Shown here piece by piece: positions 1 to 8,128 of a stretch of 53,392 bases of DNA; the stretch's first letter is position 1, and each line of letters starts with the position of its first letter. The translations under genes and the position numbers were made by a program. The DNA is from Tritonibacter mobilis (GTDB lineage: Bacteria > Pseudomonadota > Alphaproteobacteria > Rhodobacterales > Rhodobacteraceae). Below the pieces are notes generated by a model that was given only the letters and a program-made list of their open reading frames with translations, searched no databases and had not been told where the DNA came from. The stretch spans positions 1 through 53,392 of the forward strand of contig NZ_LNWY01000029.1 in the NCBI RefSeq assembly GCF_001681715.1, read 5' to 3'.

Positions 1-50
1 ATTTGTCAACATGACCTAGCTCAGCACGAGTGATCGGAGGGCGCGTGCTC

Positions 51-659
51 TCAATCTCTTAATAAGGCACGTACCGCGTCTGACACTTTATTATGGATGA
101 CCTCGGGTGAATGAGAGCGGCCCGCCAAAACGGCAGAAAGATGCAAGTTCCCGCGTACGGCCCCAAGAAATAGCTCCGCTGCTGTTTCTGGATCGATATC
201 AGGCAACGATCCCTTAGATTGTTGCAGGGCTAGAAATTGGGCGAGGCTTTTGGTGGCAGCTTCCGGCCCATTTTCAAAGAAATCTCGAGAGAGTTCCGGG
301 AAATGTCGCGCTTCTGAGGTCATCGCCCGATACAGCGCCAGACCATCCTCCGATAGCAATACCGTCAGGTAGTCCACGCCCATCCTGAACAGCGTTGCCT
401 CCAAGCTCTCGGTTGCAGAGCGCGGCTTCAGAGCTTTGATCACACGACCCGAAATGCGTTCGATCATAGCTTCAAAGAGCTTCTCTTTATTGGGAAAATG
501 CTTGTAGAGCGTGCGCTTCGACCCCCCCACACAGGCATGGATTTGATCCATGCTGGTGCGGCCAAATCCTTCCTTCGCAAATATCTCCCACGCCGCGTTC
601 AAGATTTCCTCTTGTTTTGCGGCTTGTTTGTCGGTTGGCGGCGTGACCGGGGCAGACAT
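51..659 (-). CDS. TetR/AcrR family transcriptional repressor
   Basis: This 202-residue protein has an N-terminal TetR helix-turn-helix at about residues 33-55 (FGRTSMDQI...KRTLYKHFPNKE) and an all-helical ligand-binding half resembling the AefR-like C-terminal domain. The ATG at 659 is preferred over longer in-frame starts because a GGAG lies six bases upstream and because a longer form would read through the twin palindromes at 690-733. It is divergent from an HlyD/MFS efflux pair, so it probably represses both the pump and itself, with release by a pump substrate. The inducer cannot be read from sequence. Family assignment is firm; the regulatory target is inferred from position. Confidence 0.9.
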   Translation of the reverse strand: MSAPVTPPTDKQAAKQEEILNAAWEIFAKEGFGRTSMDQIHACVGGSKRTLYKHFPNKEKLFEAMIERISGRVIKALKPRSATESLEATLFRMGVDYLTVLLSEDGLALYRAMTSEARHFPELSRDFFENGPEAATKSLAQFLALQQSKGSLPDIDPETAAELFLGAVRGNLHLSAVLAGRSHSPEVIHNKVSDAVRALLRD

Positions 660-689
660 AGAGAACTCCATCATTTCTATGGCTTGAAA

Positions 690-705
690 GGTACGATGCC
701 GTACC
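690..705. promoter_or_regulatory. Palindromic operator 1 (GGTACG-N4-CGTACC)
   Basis: A perfect 6-bp inverted repeat with a 4-bp centre, the same core as the neighbouring site at 718-733. It lies 31 bases upstream of the tetR start codon. Probable binding site of the divergent TetR protein; inferred from symmetry, duplication and location. Confidence 0.65.
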
Positions 706-712
706 CTATCTT

Positions 713-738
713 GCAATGGTACGATACCGTACCATTGC
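713..738. promoter_or_regulatory. Palindromic operator 2 (11-bp arms around GGTACG-N4-CGTACC)
   Basis: Perfect inverted repeat with arms at 713-723 and 728-738 around the centre ATAC. Its core (718-733) matches operator 1, with centres 28 bp apart. It sits between the tetR start (659) and the hlyD start (788), where one dimer or dimer pair per site could block both promoters. Confidence 0.7.
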
Positions 739-787
739 GGAAGTGTCCCACTGGCAAAGTGGGGCCCACATGAGAGGGAGATCGCCA

Positions 788-1849
788 ATGCCACGCCCGT
801 CATCCGGAAAACTGCGTCTTATTGGGGTCTTAATCGTGGTCTTAATTGCCCTGCCCAGCGGGTATGGCCTTTGGAGCAACGCACAAACACGGGTTTACAC
901 AGATAACGCCTATATTCGGGGCGATATCGTTGCGGTTGCGCCGAAGGTTTCCGGTTACATCGCCGAAGTCGCTGTGAACGACAATCAACTGGTTGAGAAA
1001 GGCGATGTGCTTTTGCGTATTGATCACGAAGATCACGCCGCGCGCGTCCGTCAGGCGAAAGCAGCACTCGCGGCGGCTACAGCTGCACGACTCAGGCTTG
1101 ATGAAGAGCGACAGATGCAAACCGTTTTTATAGATGAAGCGCATGCGATGATTGCGGCGGCGCAGGCCGAGGCGGATCGCGCCGGAAAAGACCTGCATCG
1201 AACTAACAACCTTATCGCCGATGGTTGGGCCCCAGCGGAGCGTCTAGAAGTGGTAACTGCCATCGCGATTAAGGCACGCGCAGGGCATGAGAGAGCCAGT
1301 GCTGGTCTTCGTGCACAAGAGCAGAAATTGCGTGTTCTTGACGCTCAATCATCAGCGCTGGATGCTGCGATAGAGCAGGCGGCGGCGCAACTGCAACTTG
1401 CGGAAATATCGCTGTCTGAGACGACGATACGTGCCACAGAACGCGGATTTATTGGCAATCTCCACGCGGAACCTGGCCAGTACGCCCGCCCCGGAGCGCC
1501 ACTCTTGTCTGTTGTCTCAAATGATCACAAATGGGTCGTCGCCAACTTCAAGGAAACGCAACTTGGACGGATAGAACCTGGGCAAACTGTGTCGATCCGC
1601 GTGGATAGTTTTCAGGGTCTTGCCTTGACGGGGAGAGTGGAGAGTATCGCACCTGCAAGCGGGGCGGAGTTCAGCCTGTTGCCGCCAGATAATGCGACTG
1701 GGAATTTCATCCGGGTTGTGCAACGCATCCCGGTAAAAATTGAACTGGATCAACAGCATCCACTGTTTCATAAGCTCCGCCCCGGGATGTCTGCTGCGGT
1801 GAGCATCGAGACAACTCGCCTCCCTCATGGCAGTGCGGGCGATGAGTGA
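788..1849 (+). CDS. HlyD/EmrA-type periplasmic adaptor subunit of an efflux pump
   Basis: A 353-residue membrane-fusion protein. One N-terminal membrane anchor (about residues 10-28) is followed by a biotinyl/lipoyl-like segment (TDNAYIRGDIVAVAPKVSGY), a long alpha-helical hairpin rich in Ala/Glu/Gln (about 80-205) and a C-terminal beta-barrel part (GQTVSIRVDSF). It should bridge the inner-membrane MFS pump to an outer-membrane channel; no TolC-type gene is in the window. The ATG at 788 is chosen because GGGAG lies seven bases upstream; longer in-frame starts at 716 and 770 would enter or abut the operator region. Its stop overlaps the MFS start, so the two are coupled. Confidence 0.92.
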   Translation: MPRPSSGKLRLIGVLIVVLIALPSGYGLWSNAQTRVYTDNAYIRGDIVAVAPKVSGYIAEVAVNDNQLVEKGDVLLRIDHEDHAARVRQAKAALAAATAARLRLDEERQMQTVFIDEAHAMIAAAQAEADRAGKDLHRTNNLIADGWAPAERLEVVTAIAIKARAGHERASAGLRAQEQKLRVLDAQSSALDAAIEQAAAQLQLAEISLSETTIRATERGFIGNLHAEPGQYARPGAPLLSVVSNDHKWVVANFKETQLGRIEPGQTVSIRVDSFQGLALTGRVESIAPASGAEFSLLPPDNATGNFIRVVQRIPVKIELDQQHPLFHKLRPGMSAAVSIETTRLPHGSAGDE

Positions 1850-3434
1850 AACGACGAATGATCTTTGCAGGTCGACCGTGGGAGCCATGTGTTTCGGGCT
1901 AAAACAATCGCTGCTGTTGGTGGGACTGGTGCTCGCAGTGATGCTGGACGCGCTGAATGCAACAATATTTGGAATGGCCCGCGGACACGTCATGGGAACA
2001 TTTCACCTGACCCCCGATGAGGCGGCATGGATCGGTATTGTCTATCTATCAGCCAAGCTGGCGTTGTTTCCCTGCGGCAGTTGGTTCATCAAAAAATATA
2101 GTTTGTTGACAGTCATTTGGGTGGCTTTATCGCTCTGTGCGGTTACATCCCTGATTTGTGCGATATCCGTAAATTATACTGTGCTGATCGGCAGTCGGGC
2201 GATGCAGGGCGCGGCCGGAGCGGTGTTGATCGTTTCCGCGCAAACCCTGTTGTTGGGGGTCTTTCCGTCAAATCGGCAGGGCCTTGTCCAGGCGATATTT
2301 GCATTGGCTGTTGTTGTGGCGCCGACCTCTCTTGCCCCCGTGGTGCAGGGGTATTTTATCGACGCTGCGATCTGGCAGGCCTCTTTCGTTTTGAGTATCG
2401 CCCTCGTCGCAGGCGCAGCTTCGATTTTGCTCTGCATGCCGGAGAGTGTTTTCCCAAAGTACCAGCACGCCGTGAACCCGTTTGACTGGCTCGGATTCGT
2501 TCTGTTTGCAATCGCGATGCTAAACCTCACGTATATTCTGAATGAAGGCACACGGTGGAATTGGTTCGAGGCCAGACATTTACGCTGGAGCGCGGCGGTG
2601 TTCGTTGTCGCCATAGCGATTTGCATTCACCGCCTCGTCACAAAATCAGATCAGGTGCTTCTTGATCGTGGCGTGTTCGGTGATGATCACTTCACGTTTG
2701 GGTTTTTCGTGAGTTTCATCGCCGGCGCAGCGCTCTTTGGCAGTGCGTTTCTGATACAGGCCTTCACTTTGAGCGTGCTGCGTTTCCCCGCAGGTGAGGC
2801 GGGTCTGTTGTTGTTGCCCTCAGGTTTGGCGACGATCACAGGGCTGTGTCTGGCTGGGTGGCTCATCACGTACCGAAACACTCCGCCGATAGCATTTATT
2901 CCACTTGGGGTTTTGCTGTTTATGACGTCCATGTGGTTGATGTCGCGCACGGGCTTGCAAAGCGGCTGGCAGGATCTGAGCGGCGCGCTATTGCTGCGAG
3001 GCTTTGGGTTAGGCTTCCTGTTTCTCAGTCTGACGCTCATCACACTCAGCGGCCTTAAGCCCATATATCGTGCAGATGGGGTTGGGCTTTTCAATTGGGG
3101 ACGTCAACTTGGTGGCCTTATCGGTGTGGCGGTTTTGAGCAGCTACAACACCGGCATGAATGCCACGAACCTGCAGGTTCTCGGGCGGAACTTTGATCCT
3201 TCAAACACATGGTTTGGGTTGCGCAGACAGATGCTGGGTGAAGTGTTGATCGAGCGTGGTCTTGCACCCGGCCTGGCAGAACCCGCTTCTGCCTTGATGC
3301 TACAAAGCACGCTGAAACCGCAGGTGGCGATGCTTTCCTTCAACGAGGCCTTCTTAGCTTTGGCGTTACTGTTTGTGCTGGCAGTCCCGATCATTCTCTC
3401 GTTCAAAATAATACAAAAACGATTTGGGGCTTAA
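1842..3434 (+). CDS. MFS transporter, DHA2 (EmrB/QacA) drug-efflux family
   Basis: About 530 residues with roughly 14 hydrophobic segments, typical of DHA2-type proton-driven exporters. N-terminal features include LDALNATIFGMARG and the acidic loop TPDEAAWIGIVYL common to EmrB-like proteins. The start is uncertain: ATG 1842 gives an 8-base overlap with the hlyD stop, while ATG 1827 adds five residues. Neither has a strong ribosome-binding site, which fits translational coupling. With the HlyD adaptor it forms a probable tripartite multidrug or toxic-compound exporter controlled by the divergent TetR. The substrate is unknown. Confidence 0.92.
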   Translation: MSETTNDLCRSTVGAMCFGLKQSLLLVGLVLAVMLDALNATIFGMARGHVMGTFHLTPDEAAWIGIVYLSAKLALFPCGSWFIKKYSLLTVIWVALSLCAVTSLICAISVNYTVLIGSRAMQGAAGAVLIVSAQTLLLGVFPSNRQGLVQAIFALAVVVAPTSLAPVVQGYFIDAAIWQASFVLSIALVAGAASILLCMPESVFPKYQHAVNPFDWLGFVLFAIAMLNLTYILNEGTRWNWFEARHLRWSAAVFVVAIAICIHRLVTKSDQVLLDRGVFGDDHFTFGFFVSFIAGAALFGSAFLIQAFTLSVLRFPAGEAGLLLLPSGLATITGLCLAGWLITYRNTPPIAFIPLGVLLFMTSMWLMSRTGLQSGWQDLSGALLLRGFGLGFLFLSLTLITLSGLKPIYRADGVGLFNWGRQLGGLIGVAVLSSYNTGMNATNLQVLGRNFDPSNTWFGLRRQMLGEVLIERGLAPGLAEPASALMLQSTLKPQVAMLSFNEAFLALALLFVLAVPIILSFKIIQKRFGA

Positions 3435-3502
3435 AATCCAATCCGCTGGCAATTGTATCACCCAGATTAGTCGCTGATGGCGCACATAGGACTATGCTGC
3501 AG

Positions 3503-4123
3503 TTAATGGATTAGTGCGTCAGCCCCAATAGCGACACTGGCAAGGATCGTCACCGTCAGTACCACGGACATCACCCCAAGTGCCAAACCCAAGCCGCAAA
3601 CCAAACCATCCTGCTCCACAATTCCAACCCCAATGATGAACAAAGAAATCGCGGGAAACCAGCCACTTAGAGGAACTGGTAAGAACAGCGCAAAGGCGAT
3701 GATAAACATCACTAGACCGAGTGCACGCTCGTGGCGCTGCGCAAAGAGTGCTCTGTAACGCGGCACCAACATACGTTCCAGTCGACGCGTCACTGGCCGA
3801 AGGCGCAATACAGTTCGTCTCAGCTTCGTTGGATCAAGTCGAAGGTTAGCCAGGCATCGAGGAAGCTTCACATGCGGATAGCCCAGCACCATTTGCGCTG
3901 TGGTCACGAGGAGGGGCAAAGCCGTCAAAAGAGTAGATCCAGGCGGAAGAGGGAGCAGCGTCAGGAGTGAGAAAACGACAATCGCCCACCCGAAGGAAGA
4001 TTCACCCAATGCTGTGAGGAGGTTGCCAAGGGTCAACGTCCCGGCCCTATGCTGGTGACGCGACGTGCGTAAGATCGGGAGTGACAATGAGGGACGCCTG
4101 CTTTTCCCGTCTTCCTGCTGCAT
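3503..4123 (-). CDS. ExoD-family (exopolysaccharide synthesis) membrane protein
   Basis: About 206 residues with several hydrophobic segments and the ExoD-family pattern: an N-terminal soluble stretch with LTLGNLLTALGESSFGWAIV, then the Pro-rich turn LLPLPPGSTLLTALPLL and a late VPLSGWFPAISLFIIG segment. The family is named for rhizobial ExoD, linked to exopolysaccharide production and alkali tolerance; its biochemical role is not settled. The ATG at 4123 is preferred because GGAAAG lies six bases before it; a GTG start at 4183 would add 20 residues without a clear ribosome-binding site. It stands alone between two rightward genes, with no exopolysaccharide genes nearby. Confidence 0.85.
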   Translation of the reverse strand: MQQEDGKSRRPSLSLPILRTSRHQHRAGTLTLGNLLTALGESSFGWAIVVFSLLTLLPLPPGSTLLTALPLLVTTAQMVLGYPHVKLPRCLANLRLDPTKLRRTVLRLRPVTRRLERMLVPRYRALFAQRHERALGLVMFIIAFALFLPVPLSGWFPAISLFIIGVGIVEQDGLVCGLGLALGVMSVVLTVTILASVAIGADALIH

Positions 4124-4375
4124 CTGTGTCTTTCCGTTTGGCTCACCTGCTATATCAGGGTGCCAGCGCCTATTTGCAATCACCTAGTCGCGAAAAGCGA
4201 TGCGCGGTGTCGAAATCAGTTTGGAACCCCAATCATATAGCTGGCGGGCAGACAGTAGTAGTGACATGCAATCGCGATCAGCTGCGCCGGGGAGGCGTGC
4301 TCACGGTGGACCGAAGGTTGGGGACTTAAACAGGATTTGCGGTTGAAAGGTTGGTGGGTTACCTTCGCATAAGTT

Positions 4376-4390
4376 GCGCATTTGATGCGC
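4376..4390. repeat. Short inverted repeat before the DUF6916 gene
   Basis: Perfect 6-bp arms GCGCAT and ATGCGC around TTG, 30 bases upstream of the DUF6916 start. It could be a small regulator site; nothing more can be said. The rest of 4124-4419 holds no convincing gene. Confidence 0.3.
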
Positions 4391-4419
4391 CATATTGATG
4401 CAAATGCTCAGGAGACCCC

Positions 4420-4713
4420 ATGACCACTCTGCACTCGCTTACATCAGCCGATTTCGAAGCATTGTTGAACCGAGCGTTTGAAGTGCGATCGGTTTCAGAG
4501 GATGTGCATCTGTCGCTGATCGAAGTGAAGGTAATGGGTTCTGGTGCGCGCGAGGGTGGGGCGTTTTCCACGCTTTGGCAAGGCCCTAGGTCGCCTATTC
4601 TGGAACAGGCAACATATCGATTGTTTGAGGAAAAGTTCGGTGAACAGGAGGTGTTTCTTGTACCCGTCGCCGAAAAGGACGCAGGCATTCAGTATGAGGC
4701 GGTCTTCACCTGA
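4420..4713 (+). CDS. DUF6916 family protein
   Basis: A 97-residue cytosolic-looking protein with no signal peptide or membrane segment. The pattern LTSADFEALLNRAFEV near the start, a central LIEVKVMG strand, then FSTLWQGP and the end segment QEVFLVPVAEKDAGIQYEAVF match the DUF6916 family as I know it; members occur beside tail-collar domain proteins. AGGAG lies six bases before the ATG. Its 3' end overlaps the end of the convergent GNAT gene by 25 bp. The function is unknown. Position suggests it belongs with the tail-collar operon although it is on the opposite strand. Confidence 0.75.
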   Translation: MTTLHSLTSADFEALLNRAFEVRSVSEDVHLSLIEVKVMGSGAREGGAFSTLWQGPRSPILEQATYRLFEEKFGEQEVFLVPVAEKDAGIQYEAVFT

Positions 4714-5270
4714 TCGGCTGGAAGATCCCAGCGCATCAGGTCGTAGACGCCCTTGTCCTCCTGCGTGGTAAATCCGAGCCGCCGGTAAAGTGTCAGCGCT
4801 GGATTGGCTTTTTCGACATGGATGCTCACTGATTTTTGCAGTGCTGCCGCCTCCTCCTGAAGATCAAGAATAATGGCGCTCCCCAAACCCCAACCGCGTG
4901 CTTTGGGCAGCAGGGCGATGTCGATAATTCGGTGTTCGCGCTCCCAGCGCTCCAGATAGAGCCGTCCGACAGGCTCGTCCTCATGCAGGATCACCAACCA
5001 CAACGCCAGCGGGTAATGCGCCTGATAATGAGCGTGCTGCGCCTCGAACTGCATCGTGATGAACGCTTGTTTTTCCGTCTCGCGCCAGGGGGTGCGGTCC
5101 AGCTCCGCTTCACGTGTGCTTCGATAGAGCGCTGCGAGGAAAGCGTGATCTTCGGGCGTGATCCATCGATACCCCAAGCCCAGTGCGGCTGCACGGTTCT
5201 GCAATGGCAGGGAGGCGGTTGCTTGCGGTCGCACCTCGAGCTTTGCGGAGAGGACGGATGCTGGGATCAT
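4689..5270 (-). CDS. GNAT family N-acetyltransferase
   Basis: A 193-residue GNAT-fold enzyme expected to move the acetyl group of acetyl-CoA to an amine. The acceptor loop is visible as ALLPKARGWGLGSAIILDL, close to the R/Q-x-x-G-x-G/A motif, followed by the late strand and helix HVEKANPALTLYRRLGF typical of motif B. The ATG at 5270 overlaps the stop of the propeller gene as ATGA (5267-5270), so it is translated as the last gene of the tail-collar operon. The longer frame to 5348 would lie inside the upstream gene. The acceptor is unknown; modification of a component of this locus is one possibility. Confidence 0.88.
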   Translation of the reverse strand: MIPASVLSAKLEVRPQATASLPLQNRAAALGLGYRWITPEDHAFLAALYRSTREAELDRTPWRETEKQAFITMQFEAQHAHYQAHYPLALWLVILHEDEPVGRLYLERWEREHRIIDIALLPKARGWGLGSAIILDLQEEAAALQKSVSIHVEKANPALTLYRRLGFTTQEDKGVYDLMRWDLPADQVKTASY

Positions 5271-6490
5271 GACGGGTTGGGCGTAATGTCTTGTGTGGTT
5301 GCGATCGCAGCATAGCCTGCCCCCAATTCGGTCCATGTCGCCGACCAATGGCCAAGGGATTGTTGACGCAGGTAAGCCGCCTTGCCGGTGTCTGGATCGA
5401 GAGAAAACAGGCTGAGACTGGTGTCCGCGTTGGGTTGCAGGATCAGATTGCAGTTTTGATAGACGTGCCCGATGACGGCCGGGTCGGACCAGTCATCCGA
5501 TCCAGTCCCGGTCTGGTATTTTGCATAGACCGGGCAGTTTGCCCCATAGCTCAGTTGGGCGACAAGGTAGAGACCACCTTGGGGCGAGATGGACACATCC
5601 ATCGTATGCACCGGAGACGCGAAGGAGGCAAACAGCACCCAGCCGCCAAAGCCGCTGGAACTGACCTGTTGCTGAACCTTCATGTAAATCTTGTCGCCGA
5701 TCCGCGCGAATATATGGACCAGAGCGTCATGGTCGAGGCCACAGACGATTTGTTCGAAGCCGGTCAGCCCTTCGGAGATGTCCTGCCAGCCGCTCCAGTT
5801 CTCGGGCAAAAACGGCCTGTCGTTGGACTGAAGGTTCAGATAAGGCACTCCGTCCGCATTAATACCGGCAAGAAAAATGCGGCCATCCGCATTCTGCGTG
5901 GCGGTCAGGCTGACAAGCGCACCGGGAAGCTGCTGCCAGTCTGACCAGATCTGCGCTGGTGGTACTTCGACGGGTACTGTCACCTCGATCGGAGTTTCGG
6001 TTCCGGGTGGTACAACTTTGAAGGTTTTCTCAACCACGGTGTTGGGATTCTGGAATTTCCACCAGATGGTATTGTCCGCTTCTGAACTGGATAGGAACAC
6101 GTTCGCGCGTCCGGTCAAACCATTGATCAGCACCGTATCAAGAACGCCGCTCACCCCGTCTGGCTTGCCTAGGTTTTGAGGAGGTGCAAAACGGTTGTCG
6201 GCGTCTTCGGTTTGGGTTTCGCGTATATAGGTCAAATCTCCGGTGGCCGCGTCCACTGCCAGAACGGAGACATATCCATTCTGGGTGACAGAAGCGTTCA
6301 AATGCTCCGGCTGGTAGCTGGTGTCGGTCAAAGCCGTGAAACCGCTGTCAAAACCGCCGTTTTCGACAGTCTGGTCCTTGTAGCCCAACGCGCCCGCCGG
6401 AGTGAGGGCGGTTAAAAAGATCCGAAAGTAGCTCGGTTCTGTGACCACACTTCCTTCGAATTCTGCGGGGGTGGCGTCTTCAACTGACAT
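5267..6490 (-). CDS. Predicted beta-propeller (lectin-like) protein
   Basis: A 407-residue protein of no family I can name with certainty. It lacks a signal peptide and is made of about 45-residue repeating strands with Trp anchors: IWSDWQQLPGALVSLTATQN and NWSGWQDISEGLTGFEQIV start successive repeats, each followed by DGR/HDAL-type turns and a strand ending in Tyr or Met. This looks like a PLL/AAL-type or tectonin-type beta-propeller, proteins that often bind sugars. A short Pro/Val-rich linker near residues 175-195 (PPGTETPIEVTVPVEVPP) splits it in two. AAGGA precedes the ATG. It is the fourth gene of the tail-collar operon and is translationally coupled to the GNAT gene. Confidence 0.65.
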   Translation of the reverse strand: MSVEDATPAEFEGSVVTEPSYFRIFLTALTPAGALGYKDQTVENGGFDSGFTALTDTSYQPEHLNASVTQNGYVSVLAVDAATGDLTYIRETQTEDADNRFAPPQNLGKPDGVSGVLDTVLINGLTGRANVFLSSSEADNTIWWKFQNPNTVVEKTFKVVPPGTETPIEVTVPVEVPPAQIWSDWQQLPGALVSLTATQNADGRIFLAGINADGVPYLNLQSNDRPFLPENWSGWQDISEGLTGFEQIVCGLDHDALVHIFARIGDKIYMKVQQQVSSSGFGGWVLFASFASPVHTMDVSISPQGGLYLVAQLSYGANCPVYAKYQTGTGSDDWSDPAVIGHVYQNCNLILQPNADTSLSLFSLDPDTGKAAYLRQQSLGHWSATWTELGAGYAAIATTQDITPNPS

Positions 6491-6548
6491 GTCGAAATGT
6501 CCTTCCGATAGGCTGAGCTGGGCGTAGGCGGTTTTGCAGGGGCAGGGG

Positions 6549-7076
6549 TCAGCTGCGTGACGGGTAAAGGCCCTGAAGCGCGATGATGAAATTCAAAGTC
6601 AGATAGGGCTGCATGTTGTTGTGCGATACCCCTCCGCCCGCCTCGGGCATCGCCTCGTAAGCAAGGTCGACCTGATTAGAGTCGGTATCGGTCTGATAAA
6701 GACGGTCGAAGCCGCTTCTGCCAAGCGTCACTGTGTCGCTTGGGATGTTCGTGTCTGCCGGGTTGGTACTGGCCATCGCCGTGTGGCTATGATTAGGCAG
6801 CTGCGCTTCGGTGAGTGTCGCCTGTTCGCTGCCCCCTCTCTGCCCGAGGCGGCGGGCGGTGAGGCCGGGACCGCGCCCGGGGTGCATGGGCGCACGCCCT
6901 TTCATATTCGGCAGCGCCGTTGTGCTGCGGCCATCACCGCCATAGGTGGTACCAATCAGCGAAAACAGGGCGGTGTTCTGGGCGATCGGCACAAGTTGAC
7001 CATTACAAAATGCCCAACCGCGCGGAGCAAAATTCCCGGCAAAGATCCGGATTTCAGCGATAAAGGGTTCAGACAT
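6549..7076 (-). CDS. Tail-collar domain protein (MdpB-like), copy 3
   Basis: A 175-residue paralogue of the next two genes. It has the N-terminal MSEPF-AEIRIF-NFAPRGWAFCNGQ block and the YGGDGR-TALPNMKGR block of the phage tail collar domain, a central LTEAQLPNHSH motif, and the C-terminal HNNMQPYLTLNFIIALQG ending in YPSRS. AGGAGG lies five bases before the ATG. The family is known both from phage tail fibres and from free-standing bacterial genes called microcystin-dependent protein (MdpB). There is no signal peptide. No other phage structural gene is nearby, so a non-phage role is more likely. The function is unknown. Confidence 0.88.
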   Translation of the reverse strand: MSEPFIAEIRIFAGNFAPRGWAFCNGQLVPIAQNTALFSLIGTTYGGDGRSTTALPNMKGRAPMHPGRGPGLTARRLGQRGGSEQATLTEAQLPNHSHTAMASTNPADTNIPSDTVTLGRSGFDRLYQTDTDSNQVDLAYEAMPEAGGGVSHNNMQPYLTLNFIIALQGLYPSRS

Positions 7077-7085
7077 TTTCGCCTC

Positions 7086-7604
7086 CTAATGTCGGCTCGG
7101 GTAGATGCCGAACAGCGCCACGATGAAATTCACGCACAAAAAGGGCATCAGGTTGGTATGGGATCGCGACCCGCCCGTATGGGTCACCATCTGTGACGAC
7201 ATCTGCGTGAAGGGATCGGAGGCCGTGTAGTGATTGATCCCGTCGCCTGCCGCCAGCACATTGCCCTGCGGGCTGGCCGCCTCGCCAAGCGCCGTAGACG
7301 CCTGCAGCGGATGCGTGTGACTAGGCAGTTGATTCACCGTAAGGGTGACGTTTTCAGCGCCAGATTTCGCGCCCAGTCGGCGCGGACTGAGGCCAGGGCC
7401 GGTTCCTGCGTGGATCGGCAACCGTCCCCGCATGTCAGGGAGGCCAAATGTGGTGCGACCATCGCCGCCGTAAATGGTGCCAAAAAGGGAAAACAACGCA
7501 TCGTTCTGCGACACTGCCAGCAACTGCCCATCGCAGAAGGCCCAGCCGCGGGGGGCGAAGTTGCCCGCAAACATGCGGATTTCACCTACAAAGGGTTCCG
7601 ACAT
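7086..7604 (-). CDS. Tail-collar domain protein (MdpB-like), copy 2
   Basis: This 172-residue copy shares the whole architecture of its neighbours: MSEPFVGEIRMFAGNFAPRG, then YGGDGRTTFGLPDMRGR, then LTVNQLPSHTHP, ending in NFIVALFGIYPSRH. The middle section (about residues 100-140) is the part that differs most between copies and probably forms the variable binding face. AAGGA precedes the ATG; the gap to copy 3 is nine bases. It has the same uncertainty of function as the other copies. Confidence 0.88.
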   Translation of the reverse strand: MSEPFVGEIRMFAGNFAPRGWAFCDGQLLAVSQNDALFSLFGTIYGGDGRTTFGLPDMRGRLPIHAGTGPGLSPRRLGAKSGAENVTLTVNQLPSHTHPLQASTALGEAASPQGNVLAAGDGINHYTASDPFTQMSSQMVTHTGGSRSHTNLMPFLCVNFIVALFGIYPSRH

Positions 7605-7621
7605 ACTCTGTCCTTTCGTGA

Positions 7622-8128
7622 TCAGTTGCGCGACGGAAACAGCCCTTGAAGGGCAATGCAGAAATTGACCGCGACATAGGGCTGCATGTTCTCGTGCGCC
7701 TGAGAACCACCAACATTTGTGATTGAACGCAGCCCGACCAGCGTCCCTGGATCGGGAGAGTGGTAGACTGTATCCGGGGAAACTTCGGCGGCGAGGAGAT
7801 GTTTGTCCGGAGTGGGCGAGTTCCCGGGCGCAGAGGAGGCACGCACATAGTGCGTGTGAGCCGGCATTTCACTGAAGCTCAGCGTCGTGGTCTCTGCGCC
7901 ATTCTTTTGTCCTAATCCGTGCCCCTCTCCAACATGCAAGGGGGTGCGACCGCGCAAATCAGGCAGCGCAAAGGATGTGCGCCCATCACCGCCATAGGTA
8001 GTGCCGAGCAAGGAATAGAGCGACTGATTTTGATTGATCGGTAGGATCTGCCCATCGCAAAAGGCCCAACCTCGGGGCGCGAAGTTAAACCCGACGATGC
8101 GAATTTCAGCGAGAAAAGGTTCTGACAT
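7622..8128 (-). CDS. Tail-collar domain protein (MdpB-like), copy 1 (first gene of the operon)
   Basis: The promoter-proximal member, 168 residues, beginning MSEPFLAEIRIVGFNFAPRG and ending NFCIALQGLFPSRN. The ATG at 8128 is chosen because it aligns with the MSEPF start of both paralogues and has GGGGGAG just upstream; an in-frame ATG at 8167 would add 13 unrelated residues. Seventeen bases separate it from copy 2. It is divergent from the giant autotransporter gene across the AT-rich 670-bp region, which must hold both promoters. Confidence 0.88.
   Translation of the reverse strand: MSEPFLAEIRIVGFNFAPRGWAFCDGQILPINQNQSLYSLLGTTYGGDGRTSFALPDLRGRTPLHVGEGHGLGQKNGAETTTLSFSEMPAHTHYVRASSAPGNSPTPDKHLLAAEVSPDTVYHSPDPGTLVGLRSITNVGGSQAHENMQPYVAVNFCIALQGLFPSRN

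Noticed and set aside
4420-8128. Prophage or phage remnant
   Set aside because: Tail-collar domains are present, but no other phage structural, replication, lysis or integration gene is visible and flanking genes are ordinary. Stand-alone tail-collar families are known.
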